Source: Sodaliphilus pleomorphus
GTDB lineage: Bacteria > Bacteroidota > Bacteroidia > Bacteroidales > Muribaculaceae
Reading direction: 5' to 3'
DNA length: 64,000 nt
Assembly: GCF_009676955.1 (NCBI RefSeq)
Contig: NZ_CP045696.1
Span: 1,424,501 to 1,488,500, forward strand
Each line of letters begins with the position of its first letter. Within the stretch, counting starts at the first letter, position 1. Of the stretch, positions 10,612 to 18,107 are shown piece by piece. The translations under genes were made by a program, and so were the position numbers. The notes under the pieces are model-generated. The model was not told the DNA's origin. It was given only the letters and a program-made list of their open reading frames with translations, and ran no database searches.

Positions 10612-10941
10612 ATGGCTAACAACGACAACCAACAGCAAATCCAAATCGAAGTGCCTGCCGATGAAATGCAAGGCAAATATGCCAACCTGGCAATGATCAC
10701 CCACGGGCCAAACGACTTCTTTATCGACATGATACTCATGGCCCCCAACATGCCCAAGGCACGCGTGCAGAGCCGCATCATCATGACCCCCGAAAACGCC
10801 AAGCAGCTGCTCAACGCCCTGGCACAGAACGTGCAGAAGTATGAGCAGACCTTCGGCGAGATTCAGCCCCGCATGCCCCGCAACGTCAAGCCAGGCGCCG
10901 GCGACATCATCGACTTCCCCCTGCCCAAGGGCCAGGCCTGA
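10612..10941 (+). CDS. DUF3467 protein
   Basis: 109 residues, cytosolic. The pattern [18 protein letters not shown] ... [18 protein letters not shown] is the DUF3467 signature (a small domain widespread in Bacteroidota and some archaea, biochemical role unknown). The C-terminus is basic and proline-containing. It has its own strong promoter, and the cysS gene starts 59 bases downstream, so they may share a transcript. Confidence 0.85.
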   Translation: MANNDNQQQIQIEVPADEMQGKYANLAMITHGPNDFFIDMILMAPNMPKARVQSRIIMTPENAKQLLNALAQNVQKYEQTFGEIQPRMPRNVKPGAGDIIDFPLPKGQA

Positions 10942-11000
10942 AACAGCGGCACAACTGCATCACAACACAGCAACACTTCTTTTTAAAGCAGAGAACGACA

Positions 11001-12479
11001 ATGGAAAACAAATTGTTTATCTACAACACCCTCACCCGCAGCAAGGAGCTCTTCAAGCCCATCGACCCGCCCCACGTGGGCATGTACGTGTGCGGCCCCA
11101 CGGTGTACGGCGACCCGCACCTGGGCCACGCCCGGCCGGCCATCACCTTCGACGTGCTCTTCCGCTACCTCAAGTACCTGGGCTACAAGGTGCGCTACGT
11201 GCGCAACATCACCGATGTGGGCCATCTTGAGCACGATGCCGACGAGGGCGACGACAAGATCGAGAAAAAGGCACGGCTCGAGCAGCTCGAGCCCATGGAG
11301 ATAGCCCAGTACTACACCAACCGCTACCACGCCGCCATGCAGGCGCTCAACGTGCTGCCCCCCAGCATCGAGCCCCACGCCACAGGCCACATCATCGAGC
11401 AAGAGCAGCTCGTGAAGGAAATCATGCACAACGGCTACGCCTATGAGAGCAACGGCAGCGTCTACTTCGACATCGAGAAGTACAACCACGACCACCACTA
11501 CGGCGTGCTCTCGCACCGCAACCTCGACAACGTCATCAACGAGAGCCGACAGCTCGACGGTGTGGGCGAGAAGCACAACCAAGCCGACTTCGCCCTGTGG
11601 AAGAAAGCCTCGCCCGAGCACATCATGCGCTGGCCCTCGCCCTGGAGCGACGGCTTCCCGGGCTGGCACTGCGAGTGCACCGCCATGGGACGCAAGTACC
11701 TGGGCAACCACTTCGACATCCACGGCGGCGGCATGGACCTGGTGTTTCCCCACCACGAGTGCGAGATCGCACAGGCCGTGGCCAGCCAGGGCGACCAGAT
11801 GGTGCACTACTGGATGCACAACAACATGATCACCATCAACGGCCAGAAGATGGGCAAGTCGCTGGGCAACTTCATCACCCTCGAGCAGTTCTTCACCGGC
11901 AAGCACGAGAGCCTCGACCAGGCCTACAGCCCCATGACCATACGCTTCTTCATTCTCCAGGCCCACTACCGCGGCACCGTCGACTTCTCCAACGAGGCCC
12001 TCAAGGCCGCCCAAAAGGCCTATGAGCGCATCATCGACGGCTGGCACCGCCTGTGCGAGCTCAAGCCCGCCAGCAAGACCACTGTGCGGCTCGACAACTA
12101 CCGCCAGCGCTGCGCCGAGGCCATGAACGACGACCTGCAGACGCAAAACGTGATCGCCACCCTCTTCGACGCCTGCAAGGCCATCAACCAAGTCAATGAC
12201 GGCCTCGCCACCATCGACCAGGCCGACCTCGACGAGCTCAAGAGCGTGTTCAACGACTACCTGTTCACCGTGCTCGGCGTGCGCGACGACGCCGCTGGCG
12301 CCGGCGGCGTCGACCTGGAACCCTACAAGAAAGCCGTCGACCTGCTGCTCGAGGTGCGCAAGCAGGCCAAGGCCGCCAAGGACTGGGCCACCAGCGACCT
12401 GATACGCAACAAGATGAACGAAGCCGGCTTCGACGTGAAAGACACCAAAGACGGCTTTGAGTGGAAAGTGAAACAATAG
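11001..12479 (+). CDS. cysS: Cysteinyl-tRNA synthetase
   Basis: 492 residues of the class I synthetase fold. The HIGH region appears as [14 protein letters not shown], the zinc-site cysteines and histidines are in CGPTVYG and [15 protein letters not shown], and the KMSKS loop is KMGKSLGN. Charges tRNA-Cys with cysteine in the cytosol. Length is normal. It is followed by a hairpin terminator and then tRNA genes. Confidence 0.97.
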   Translation: MENKLFIYNTLTRSKELFKPIDPPHVGMYVCGPTVYGDPHLGHARPAITFDVLFRYLKYLGYKVRYVRNITDVGHLEHDADEGDDKIEKKARLEQLEPMEIAQYYTNRYHAAMQALNVLPPSIEPHATGHIIEQEQLVKEIMHNGYAYESNGSVYFDIEKYNHDHHYGVLSHRNLDNVINESRQLDGVGEKHNQADFALWKKASPEHIMRWPSPWSDGFPGWHCECTAMGRKYLGNHFDIHGGGMDLVFPHHECEIAQAVASQGDQMVHYWMHNNMITINGQKMGKSLGNFITLEQFFTGKHESLDQAYSPMTIRFFILQAHYRGTVDFSNEALKAAQKAYERIIDGWHRLCELKPASKTTVRLDNYRQRCAEAMNDDLQTQNVIATLFDACKAINQVNDGLATIDQADLDELKSVFNDYLFTVLGVRDDAAGAGGVDLEPYKKAVDLLLEVRKQAKAAKDWATSDLIRNKMNEAGFDVKDTKDGFEWKVKQ

Positions 12480-12491
12480 CCCACACCGCCC

Positions 12492-12540
12492 CCGTGGCCC
12501 CGCCGCAAGAGCGGCCAGGCCACGGAGCAAAAAAAATTTT
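12492..12540 (+). terminator. Terminator after cysS
   Basis: CCGTGGCC (12492-12499) pairs with GGCCACGG (12518-12525), followed by an A-run and TTTT. Hairpin is strong, the T-tract is short and offset. Confidence 0.6.
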
Positions 12541-12551
12541 GGGCCAAACAC

Positions 12552-12582
12552 TTGCACAATTATAAAAACATCGTTAATTTTG
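12552..12582 (+). promoter_or_regulatory. Promoter of the tRNA genes
   Basis: TTG at 12552-12554, 20 bases, TAATTTTG at 12575-12582; transcription would start about 30 bases before tRNA-Gln. Confidence 0.8.
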
Positions 12583-12620
12583 CACCGCTATTGAGACGAT
12601 GAGTTTCATGGCGATAGGAT

Positions 12621-12694
12621 TGTCCTATAGTGTAATGGTAACACAACGGTTTTTGGTGCCGCATTTCCTGGTTCGAGTCCGGGTAGGACAACCA
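12621..12694 (+). tRNA. tRNA-Gln (TTG)
   Basis: Acceptor arms TGTCCTA/TAGGACA, D-arm TGTAATGGTAACAC, anticodon loop TTTTGGT (anticodon TTG) and T-arm GGTTCGAGTCC are present; the 3' end is followed by encoded CCA. Confidence 0.9.
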
Positions 12695-12703
12695 AATGTG
12701 TGA

Positions 12704-12736
12704 AAGGGCCTCCTACATTGCGAGAAGGCCCTTTTT
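12704..12736 (+). terminator. Hairpin after tRNA-Gln
   Basis: AAGGGCCT pairs with AGGCCCTT, followed by TTTTT; it lies between the two tRNA genes. Confidence 0.75.
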
Positions 12737-12742
12737 ATTGAA

Positions 12743-12824
12743 GCCCAGATGGCGGAATCGGTAGACGCGCTGGTCTCAAACACCAGTGGAGCAATCCGTG
12801 CCGGTTCGACCCCGGCTCTGGGTA
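12743..12824 (+). tRNA. tRNA-Leu (CAA), integration target
   Basis: 82 nt with a long variable arm. Acceptor GCCCAGA pairs with TCTGGGT, anticodon stem CTGGT/ACCAG encloses loop CTCAAAC (anticodon CAA), and the T-arm contains GGTTCGACCCC. Its last 12 bases belong to a 15-bp sequence repeated at 19542 and 20528, marking it as the attachment gene of the adjacent integrated element. The gene itself stays intact. Confidence 0.92.
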
Positions 12825-12827
12825 CAA
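12813..12827 (+). repeat. attL core, copy 1 of 3
   Basis: CGGCTCTGGGTACAA, overlapping the last 12 bases of tRNA-Leu; identical copies at 19542-19556 and 20528-20542. Confidence 0.9.
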
Positions 12828-12829
12828 AG

Positions 12830-12866
12830 ATAGGCTGTTAATCGGTTGATTTTCAGCCTATTTTTA
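12830..12866 (+). terminator. tRNA-Leu terminator carried on the element's left end
   Basis: ATAGGCTG (12830-12837) pairs with CAGCCTAT (12854-12861) followed by TTTTT. It sits just inside the element, so insertion supplies the tRNA with a replacement terminator. A near-identical hairpin follows the third att copy at about 20545-20580. Confidence 0.75.
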
Positions 12867-12870
12867 TTTT

Positions 12871-12893
12871 TCAATAAGCAACCAATAAGCAAA
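12871..12893 (+). repeat. Candidate integrase arm site, left
   Basis: Two tandem AATAAGCAA units. The whole 23-bp sequence recurs exactly at 19404-19426 near the other end, and in degenerate form at 20587-20609. Terminal position and symmetry suggest arm-type binding sites for the tyrosine recombinase. Confidence 0.6.
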
Positions 12894-13115
12894 AACCAAC
12901 ACAATACCTCATTTTTGCCCTCAAAATTGCCTCATTTGTGGCGGTCGCTGGGTTCAACATCGGCGGCGGTGGATTGTGCCAGCGGTTGAAGGTGGCGGCT
13001 CATCGCCTCGGCGAGGGTTGAGGTGTTGAGGTCGGGGCGGCTGGCGGTGCTGGGGTGCTGCTTTCCACCTGTGGCGAGGTGTGACGGCGAGGCACAAAAG
13101 AAACAGGGCAAAACC

Positions 13116-13364
13116 TCATCGGCTCGCCCTGTCGCTCATCGGCGAGGGTGGGTGTTTACAATATAAGCACAATCCTAACCGCTGCACTCGCTTACAGGTG
13201 TCGGGGTGGGTGGCTTTGGTGAGGCGGTCTAACTCGCTCTCAATTTCCTCGGCGGTGGCGGTGTCATAAGATAGCCAGCCCCTCAACTCATCATCTTCAA
13301 TATAACCACGCTGCAAAGCCTGTAACAGCATTATTTTTTTCTCTCTATTAAGTTCAATCCTCAT
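13116..13364 (-). CDS. Small element-encoded protein, unknown
   Basis: 82 residues, charged, no recognised family. The N-terminal half is helical and acidic (LQALQRGYIEDDELRGWL); the C-terminus has two cysteines (LGLCLYCKHPP). The ATG at 13364 overlaps the end of the preceding gene by 11 bases, suggesting translational coupling. Last gene of the element's replication-side transcript. Confidence 0.5.
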   Translation of the reverse strand: MRIELNREKKIMLLQALQRGYIEDDELRGWLSYDTATAEEIESELDRLTKATHPDTCKRVQRLGLCLYCKHPPSPMSDRASR

Positions 13365-13641
13365 CGGCTAAATTGTTTGAAATCTCATTTATAACGCTGG
13401 TTAATTGCTCATCGGTGAGGGAGGTTATATCAATGCTTTGTGCCTGTTGTTTTGGGATTATATATTGCATTAACTTTTCAAGTATTATTAGCCTGTCTTT
13501 GGGTTCTAACGCTTTCAAATCCCTCACCATTTGGCGGCGGTTCTTATCAATCACCTCGCCAATAAACGCCCTCACGCTCTTTGTTACTTTGTTAGGCACG
13601 CCCTTTGGTCTGCCGTTTGGGTTGTTGGTCTTACCTTTCAT
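13354..13641 (-). CDS. NGRPKG-type small phage/plasmid protein
   Basis: 95 residues. Begins with the basic motif NPNGRPKGVPNKVTK, then an amphipathic helix rich in E, K and R, and ends with LEPKDRLIILEKLMQYIIPKQ. Proteins of this layout are common in Bacteroidota phages, plasmids and integrative elements and are usually annotated as hypothetical or terminase-small-subunit-like; the biochemical role is unknown. The basic head suggests DNA or RNA binding (inference). It lies 21 bases after the HTH gene at 13663 and probably shares its transcript. Confidence 0.6.
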   Translation of the reverse strand: MKGKTNNPNGRPKGVPNKVTKSVRAFIGEVIDKNRRQMVRDLKALEPKDRLIILEKLMQYIIPKQQAQSIDITSLTDEQLTSVINEISNNLADED

Positions 13642-13662
13642 CTTTGTAAATCTTTGTTGTTT

Positions 13663-14172
13663 TCAAACATCGGCTTTCTCGCTCAACCCCAAATCTTTTA
13701 ACGCCTGTCTGTAGGCTTTATCGTTGAGGCTGGTTTTTGATAGGTCAAAAATCGGCTCGGTGTGCTGGGCTTTTAATACCTCTCTCACATCGGTAGCCCC
13801 CACCTCTACCGCCTCAACCCTTTCAAGCAACCAAATAGCGGCTTTCAATCGGGTACCCTCGCCGCCGTTGTTCATTAACTCTCTCACGGTGTCAACCGCC
13901 TCGGCGTGCAATCCTAACAGGGCGTTTCTCACATCGGCTTTAAAGTCGCTGCATTGCTTATTGTAGAAACATTGAAACGGCAACAGGTCTTGCCACTTAT
14001 ACAGCGTGCCTCGGTTAATATTCAACCGCTGGGCTACCGCCGTGTAACTCTCACCGCTCGCCAGCAATATACAGGCTTGCTCTTGCTGGGGCGTTAATCC
14101 TGTCGCTGGCGATATTGTTGTATTTTGTTCACTTTTGTTGCCCTCGGTCGGGGCGGTCTTTCTCTCTCTCAT
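13663..14172 (-). CDS. Helix-turn-helix protein, terminase-small-subunit-like
   Basis: 169 residues. After a polar N-terminus, LTPQQEQACILLASGESYTAVAQRL and NINRGTLYKW form a helix-turn-helix of the type seen in phBC6A51-like proteins and phage terminase small subunits; a helical region (FKADVRNALLGLHAEAVDTV, then GTRLKAAIWLLERV) follows, also typical of that group. Possible roles are recognition of a packaging site, replication control or transcription regulation; the sequence cannot decide. It has its own promoter at 14204-14243 containing a dyad also found before the rep gene. Confidence 0.6.
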   Translation of the reverse strand: MRERKTAPTEGNKSEQNTTISPATGLTPQQEQACILLASGESYTAVAQRLNINRGTLYKWQDLLPFQCFYNKQCSDFKADVRNALLGLHAEAVDTVRELMNNGGEGTRLKAAIWLLERVEAVEVGATDVREVLKAQHTEPIFDLSKTSLNDKAYRQALKDLGLSEKADV

Positions 14173-14203
14173 CGTTGTTGGTGTTGCTGGTTTAACATCG
14201 GTC

Positions 14204-14243
14204 TAAAATTACCGATTTAGTAATTTGTGACAACTTAATATAG
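14204..14243 (-). promoter_or_regulatory. Promoter with dyad operator, terminase-like gene
   Basis: On the minus strand TTG (14233-14231) is followed after 19 bases by TAATTTTA (14211-14204), 7 of 8 to the -7 consensus. Between and overlapping them lies the 17-bp dyad ATTACTAAATCGGTAAT (plus-strand positions 14208-14224). The adjacent 19 bases (14225-14243) are identical to those at 15235-15253. Confidence 0.7.
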
Positions 14244-14271
14244 AGGCAATTTGAAAAACAGGGCGGCGGTG

Positions 14272-15210
14272 TCAGCGGTAAAACCTCACCGCCTCGGCTA
14301 CCTTTTTGTTAAGTTCATCAATCGCCTCACTTTTGACGGTCAAACCCTCTCGCTCTTGGCACGCCGCCTTAACCGCTTGCCTCAAATCGTGTGCCTGTTT
14401 TGCCGTCAACTCGCCTCGCTTTTGTGCCTCGGCGATTTGGGCTATAAATTCCACCTCGCCGCCAGCACGCTCAACCAAAGACAAAACCCCAAACCTGTAT
14501 AACTGTTGCTTGCTTTTCATCGCTTGGAAATTTAATTGAATTTCATTGATTTTTCTTATTGCTTTGTAGGTATCTCGCCAGCGTTTGACCACGGCAATAT
14601 AAAATGCCTCATCAAACAGGGTTGCCCCTGTGACGGCTGGCACGCCTAAAACACTCGCCAGCCTGTGGGTATATCGTTGCTCATACCTCAAAACGTTTCT
14701 ACCTCGGTAGAGGTCGGGCGGTTGCTCGCCCCTCGCTCTTTGCTCTCGGTTTTTATCATAGAAACAAAGTTTCTCATCTCGGCGGTGATAATACAAACCG
14801 CTGGGCTGCAACAATCGCTTTGCCCACGCCAGCACGCCCAAATGATTTATATAAACCTCGGTGGGGTGCTGGGTGATAATATTGCACCCCACATCGAGGC
14901 GAGTAACGGCGGCGAGGTTCATAGGTAGGTGTAACTCATCGCTCAACCGCTCAACCGCTCTTTGCACATCGGCTCGCCCCATTGACTTGAAGTTATCGCC
15001 CAAAAACCATTTGCAAAGTGAACCGTCTTTAACTCTCACTTGCCAGCGGTTAACGGTCACTTTCAAGCCAGCGAGGTTGCCTGTGACAACCAAATCGCCG
15101 CCGTTGTATTGGTGGGTCGCTACATCGGTGAGGTAACAGGGTGTTTCCTCAATGAAACTCACCCCCTCAACATCGGCGGCGGTTAACTTGAAATTAACGG
15201 TGTCAAACAT
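14272..15210 (-). CDS. Probable replication initiator, filamentous-phage gpII-like
   Basis: 312 residues. The middle part (KLCFYDKNREQRARG ... NVLRYEQRYTHRLASVLG) resembles the catalytic region of phage/plasmid replication proteins of the gpII/gpX (Phage_CRI) type, which nick one strand to start rolling-circle replication; the N-terminal part has alternating beta strands and TRLDVGCNI, also typical. The C-terminal ~100 residues are helical and charged. If correct, the excised element would replicate as a circle. The start at 15210 follows a promoter at 15214-15253 almost directly, so the leader is very short. Alternative: another HUH-type or relaxase-like nuclease; I see no classical HUH motif. 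Confidence 0.65.
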   Translation of the reverse strand: MFDTVNFKLTAADVEGVSFIEETPCYLTDVATHQYNGGDLVVTGNLAGLKVTVNRWQVRVKDGSLCKWFLGDNFKSMGRADVQRAVERLSDELHLPMNLAAVTRLDVGCNIITQHPTEVYINHLGVLAWAKRLLQPSGLYYHRRDEKLCFYDKNREQRARGEQPPDLYRGRNVLRYEQRYTHRLASVLGVPAVTGATLFDEAFYIAVVKRWRDTYKAIRKINEIQLNFQAMKSKQQLYRFGVLSLVERAGGEVEFIAQIAEAQKRGELTAKQAHDLRQAVKAACQEREGLTVKSEAIDELNKKVAEAVRFYR

Positions 15211-15213
15211 CGG

Positions 15214-15253
15214 CTAAATTACTAAATCGGTAATTTGTGACAACTTAATATAG
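15214..15253 (-). promoter_or_regulatory. Promoter with inverted dyad operator, rep gene
   Basis: On the minus strand TTG (15243-15241), 19 bases, then TAATTTAG (15221-15214). The 17-bp core at 15218-15234 is the exact reverse complement of the core at 14208-14224, although the flanking promoter parts have the same orientation. This points to a dyad-symmetric protein site rather than simple duplication. Confidence 0.7.
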
Positions 15254-15303
15254 TGTCAGTTTGTTTTGAAGTGGGTTTGATACAATCGCCCCCACCTTTG
15301 TTG

Positions 15304-15852
15304 TTACTCGCTGGGTTCTTGGTGCTGGGTGCCGATGGCGGCGGCTGGGTGGTGCTGGGTTGCTCGCTCTCTCAAAAGGTTCATTTCCTCATAAAGTTCA
15401 CCGTCACACAAAAGGTTATACAGCGGCACTCGGTCTTTACTCTTGCCTCTCGCTATAAAAACCTCCAACATTGCCCCCTGTTGAGGCTTGCCGTTAACCA
15501 CATCAAAGCCCTCAAATACAATCAAAATAGCGTCACTTGTGCCTCTCACATCACCATAGGCGAGATTAACCGCTGGGTCGGGTACAAATATACTGCTTAA
15601 ATTGTTGCTTTTCATTGTGAGGCTCTTATCGGCTTTCCTGTGTACATCGCCGCCAAAGGTTTTAGGCACATCACCAAAATATACAACCAAATCTCCCACG
15701 GCGGTAGCGTCAAAACGCTCGCTTGCTTTTCTCGGCTTGGTGGCTCGGTTTTGTTCAAACATCGGGTAACTCTCGGTGCTGGCGGTGCAATCAAGCCTCA
15801 TTTTGGCTTTGCTCGCCACTTTCTCAAAGCGGTAGTAATCGGTAAGTAACAT
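15304..15852 (-). CDS. Element-encoded protein, unknown
   Basis: 182 residues from the ATG at 15852, which overlaps the upstream TGA (TGATG), so translation is probably coupled to the excisionase-like gene. N-terminal MLLTDYYRFEKVASKAKMRLDC is followed by a region mentioning DLVVYFGDVPKTFGG, and a central beta-rich part (SDAILIVFEGFDVV) ahead of an acidic C-terminus (DGELYEEMNLLRERA). No family recognised. Position between the excisionase-like gene and the rep gene suggests a replication or regulatory role (inference). Confidence 0.55.
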   Translation of the reverse strand: MLLTDYYRFEKVASKAKMRLDCTASTESYPMFEQNRATKPRKASERFDATAVGDLVVYFGDVPKTFGGDVHRKADKSLTMKSNNLSSIFVPDPAVNLAYGDVRGTSDAILIVFEGFDVVNGKPQQGAMLEVFIARGKSKDRVPLYNLLCDGELYEEMNLLRERATQHHPAAAIGTQHQEPSE

Positions 15853-16148
15853 CACGCTGCACCCCCTCTCTCGCTGCAATAGGCGGCGGCTTGGTTGGTT
15901 AACTCGGTGTCGCTGGCAACTCGGTTGGATTGTAACCACGCCTCAACCTCACGGCGATTGAAATAACAAATCTTGCCTGTGGGTTTGTAGTGGGGTATCT
16001 CACGCCTCATTGTCAGTTTGTAAAGGTAACTTTTGGAAATCCCCATATATCGGGCGGTTTCCTCGCTGGTCAATACCTCTTTGGTGGCAAAGATTGTTCT
16101 TGCTGTTACCAAATCGGTAATTTGGTTCAAATCCTCTTGGCTCATCAC
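15852..16148 (-). CDS. Excisionase/AlpA-like HTH protein
   Basis: 98 residues. VLTSEETARYMGISKSYLYKLTMRREIPHYKPTGKICYFNRREVEAWL is a complete MerR-like winged helix of the HTH_17 (excisionase/AlpA) type: recognition helix SKSYLYKLT, then the wing with YFNRREVEAWL. Such proteins direct excision with a tyrosine integrase or activate satellite genes. It heads the second transcript of the element. Codons near its start contain a 17-bp sequence (16105-16121) resembling the dyads at the two downstream promoters. Confidence 0.8.
   Translation of the reverse strand: MMSQEDLNQITDLVTARTIFATKEVLTSEETARYMGISKSYLYKLTMRREIPHYKPTGKICYFNRREVEAWLQSNRVASDTELTNQAAAYCSERGGAA
16105..16121. promoter_or_regulatory. 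Third dyad-like site inside the excisionase gene
   Basis: GTTACCAAATCGGTAAT matches the core at 15218-15234 at 15 of 17 positions and contains the arms TTACC/GGTAA. It could be an operator or chance, because it encodes part of the protein. Confidence 0.35.
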
Positions 16149-16263
16149 GTTTCAAGCGTTAAGGGTCGGGGCTTTCCTGTGGTCGGTGTGAGGCGGCACA
16201 ATCTTTGCCCTGTGGTTTCACGCTGGGGCGGCTCACACTCTTGCTCCTTTGTGAAATCATCGG

Positions 16264-16271
16264 CAAAGGTA
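16264..16271 (-). promoter_or_regulatory. -7 box upstream of the excisionase gene
   Basis: TACCTTTG on the minus strand, about 115 bases before the ATG at 16148. The leader contains GTGTGAG/CTCACAC inverted repeats. No clear TTG at ideal spacing. Confidence 0.4.
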
Positions 16272-16291
16272 GAGGGTATTAGAAACAAAGC

Positions 16292-16327
16292 ACCCCCACA
16301 ACAGCCCATTATCGGGGTTGTGGGGGT
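16292..16327 (-). terminator. Hairpin ending the integrase transcript
   Basis: ACCCCCACAAC (16292-16302) pairs with GTTGTGGGGGT (16317-16327), an 11-bp stem with 14-base loop about 30 bases past the stop of the 460-residue gene. The minus-strand tail GCTTTGTTTC is only moderately T-rich. Confidence 0.6.
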
Positions 16328-16357
16328 AATATCTTGGTGGCGGTGTCGGGGCTGGTG

Positions 16358-17740
16358 TTAATCCTTAAATATCGCCTCAACCTTTTCAATTCCTATCGGG
16401 TCTTGACCTGTTTTCTTAATGTCGTTTAGGCTGGTTGTTAAATTCTTGGCTTTAACGTTAAATAATGCCTCAAAGGGTTTCCAACTCAACCGCTTTTGCC
16501 CCTCGCTACTGTAACCCTTTCCCAAATCTAAATTAACGCTCATTTCACGGCAAAAACACGCTAACAGGGATTGACTTGCCAGCCACTTATATTGCTCGCT
16601 CATCAAGCCAGCGACAACCGCTCTTGCAAAATATTCCCTCGCTTGCTCGGTATCTAACTCGCTGGGCAACTCTCGCCCTGTGGCTGGTTCTTGGCTCGCT
16701 GGCGGCTGGTTGCCTTGTGGCTGGTCGGCGGTCGCTGGCTCATCATCGGCGAGGCGATGCACGCCAAAAAAGGTATTTTGCACTAATCGCCCCACCTCGG
16801 TACTATACAGGTAATCGGTTAGCGGTTTCAGTCGCTCTCTATCGCCCTTGCCCCACGGCTTAAAGGTGAAACTAATTAGTTTCTCACTCAACCGCTCTTG
16901 CAACCATTCATAAAGCAAAACAGCGTCTTGGTAGCCTGTATCGCTCTCGGTGAGGGTGCAACACTCTAACATCTTGCAAAGCCCCTGTAACAACAGGATT
17001 TGAAACAACAGCCCCCAAATTGGCACATCATCAAGCCCCCTCAACCGCTCAATGATTTTGAATTTTACTTTGTGAGGCTCGGCGGTGTTGCTCTTAATAT
17101 CATCGCCCATTGATTTGAGCAAAGCAAACAGCAATCGGGTTAGTTCTTTGTTTAGTAGTCTGGGCGTTATCCCATAGTTTTTAAGGTCGCTATAAAACGG
17201 CTGGTTACTGCATTGCACATTGTAAGCCTCTACACACATAAACTCATCTAACCCCTCATCATCATCGCTCGGCTCGGTTTCATTTGCCCATAGCCCCACG
17301 CCCTTAACCGCTTGGCGGTCTAACTCGCTGGTTATTGCTTGGTGCAATTCCTGTGGGGCGATAATACTGAAATTCATAAACCGCCAGCCCTCGCCCTGTT
17401 GAAGTCGGGGCGGCTCATCGGTCGGGGTGGCTTGGCTGGTTAACTCGGCGAGGTAGCTTTGCTGCAACCGCTTGCCCTCTAAAACAATCTCACAATATCG
17501 GGTAAAATCCTTACACAATGCCTCATTGCCAGCAAAGCCAGCGTTATTTATCGCCTCGGCAATCTTGGCGGTGTCGGGGCTGGCTGGTAATTCCTCGGTG
17601 CCATCCCAAAACGCCGTTTTATATATTACTCGCTGTCGCTCATCGGCGGCAAACAGGGCGGCAAATACTTGCTCAAACTCGGCTCTATATAGCCCCTCTT
17701 GCTCGGTGCAAAGCCTCTCAAATTTCTCGCTGTCGCTCAT
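16358..17740 (-). CDS. Large element-encoded protein, unknown
   Basis: 460 residues, cytosolic, largely helical. Visible parts: a charged N-terminal helical domain, a central block with hydrophobic helices (VPIWGLLFQILLLQGLCKML), a low-complexity P/A/Q/E linker near residues 333-363, and a compact C-terminal domain (REYFARAVVAGLMSEQYKWL ... LSWKPFEALFNVKAKNLT). I do not recognise the family. The ATG overlaps the end of the coiled-coil gene by 4 bases, so it is co-translated with that gene behind the integrase. It is the largest gene of the element, so it probably carries a main function of the element. Confidence 0.6.
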   Translation of the reverse strand: MSDSEKFERLCTEQEGLYRAEFEQVFAALFAADERQRVIYKTAFWDGTEELPASPDTAKIAEAINNAGFAGNEALCKDFTRYCEIVLEGKRLQQSYLAELTSQATPTDEPPRLQQGEGWRFMNFSIIAPQELHQAITSELDRQAVKGVGLWANETEPSDDDEGLDEFMCVEAYNVQCSNQPFYSDLKNYGITPRLLNKELTRLLFALLKSMGDDIKSNTAEPHKVKFKIIERLRGLDDVPIWGLLFQILLLQGLCKMLECCTLTESDTGYQDAVLLYEWLQERLSEKLISFTFKPWGKGDRERLKPLTDYLYSTEVGRLVQNTFFGVHRLADDEPATADQPQGNQPPASQEPATGRELPSELDTEQAREYFARAVVAGLMSEQYKWLASQSLLACFCREMSVNLDLGKGYSSEGQKRLSWKPFEALFNVKAKNLTTSLNDIKKTGQDPIGIEKVEAIFKD

Positions 17741-18102
17741 AATTGTAAACCGTTTAGTTTCAGTTTCAAGTCAATAATCTCGCTCGCCTGTGATATTACT
17801 TTGTCGGTTAACTCGCCTATTTGGGCGGTTTGCTGGGCTATAACATCAAGCAATTTTTGTATTACCACATCACTGTTAATGCTAATATTACCAAAACTTT
17901 TGCACCCCTCACCATAGCAATAAATTTGAATATTGTTGCTACCGCTTACATTTTGAAAATTGTTGCCCCCTATGTCGGTCGGGGTAATATTAAGGTTTCC
18001 AGCGGCGAGGTTGCCCCCTCGCTCATCGTCGGCGAGGGTGGCGGCTGGCTGGTTGAGGCTCGCCAGCGGCTGGCGGCTCTTTGTGGCTGGTAATTTGCTC
18101 AT
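17737..18102 (-). CDS. Small coiled-coil protein next to integrase
   Basis: 121 residues from the ATG at 18102, 5 bases after the integrase stop; a TTG at 18111 would overlap the stop. The N-terminal half is polar with an N/G/I-rich stretch (NITPTDIGGNNFQNVSGSNN) and a Cys pair (YCYGEGC); the last 50 residues (VVIQKLLDVIAQQTAQIGEL onward) form a clear heptad coiled coil. No family recognised. Confidence 0.55.
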   Translation of the reverse strand: MSKLPATKSRQPLASLNQPAATLADDERGGNLAAGNLNITPTDIGGNNFQNVSGSNNIQIYCYGEGCKSFGNISINSDVVIQKLLDVIAQQTAQIGELTDKVISQASEIIDLKLKLNGLQL

Positions 18103-18107
18103 CGCTC

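Noticed and set aside
14208..14224. Dyad as a dif/XerCD recombination site
   Set aside because: Two copies lie within promoters, the half-sites do not resemble dif arms, and the element ends are elsewhere with their own integrase.
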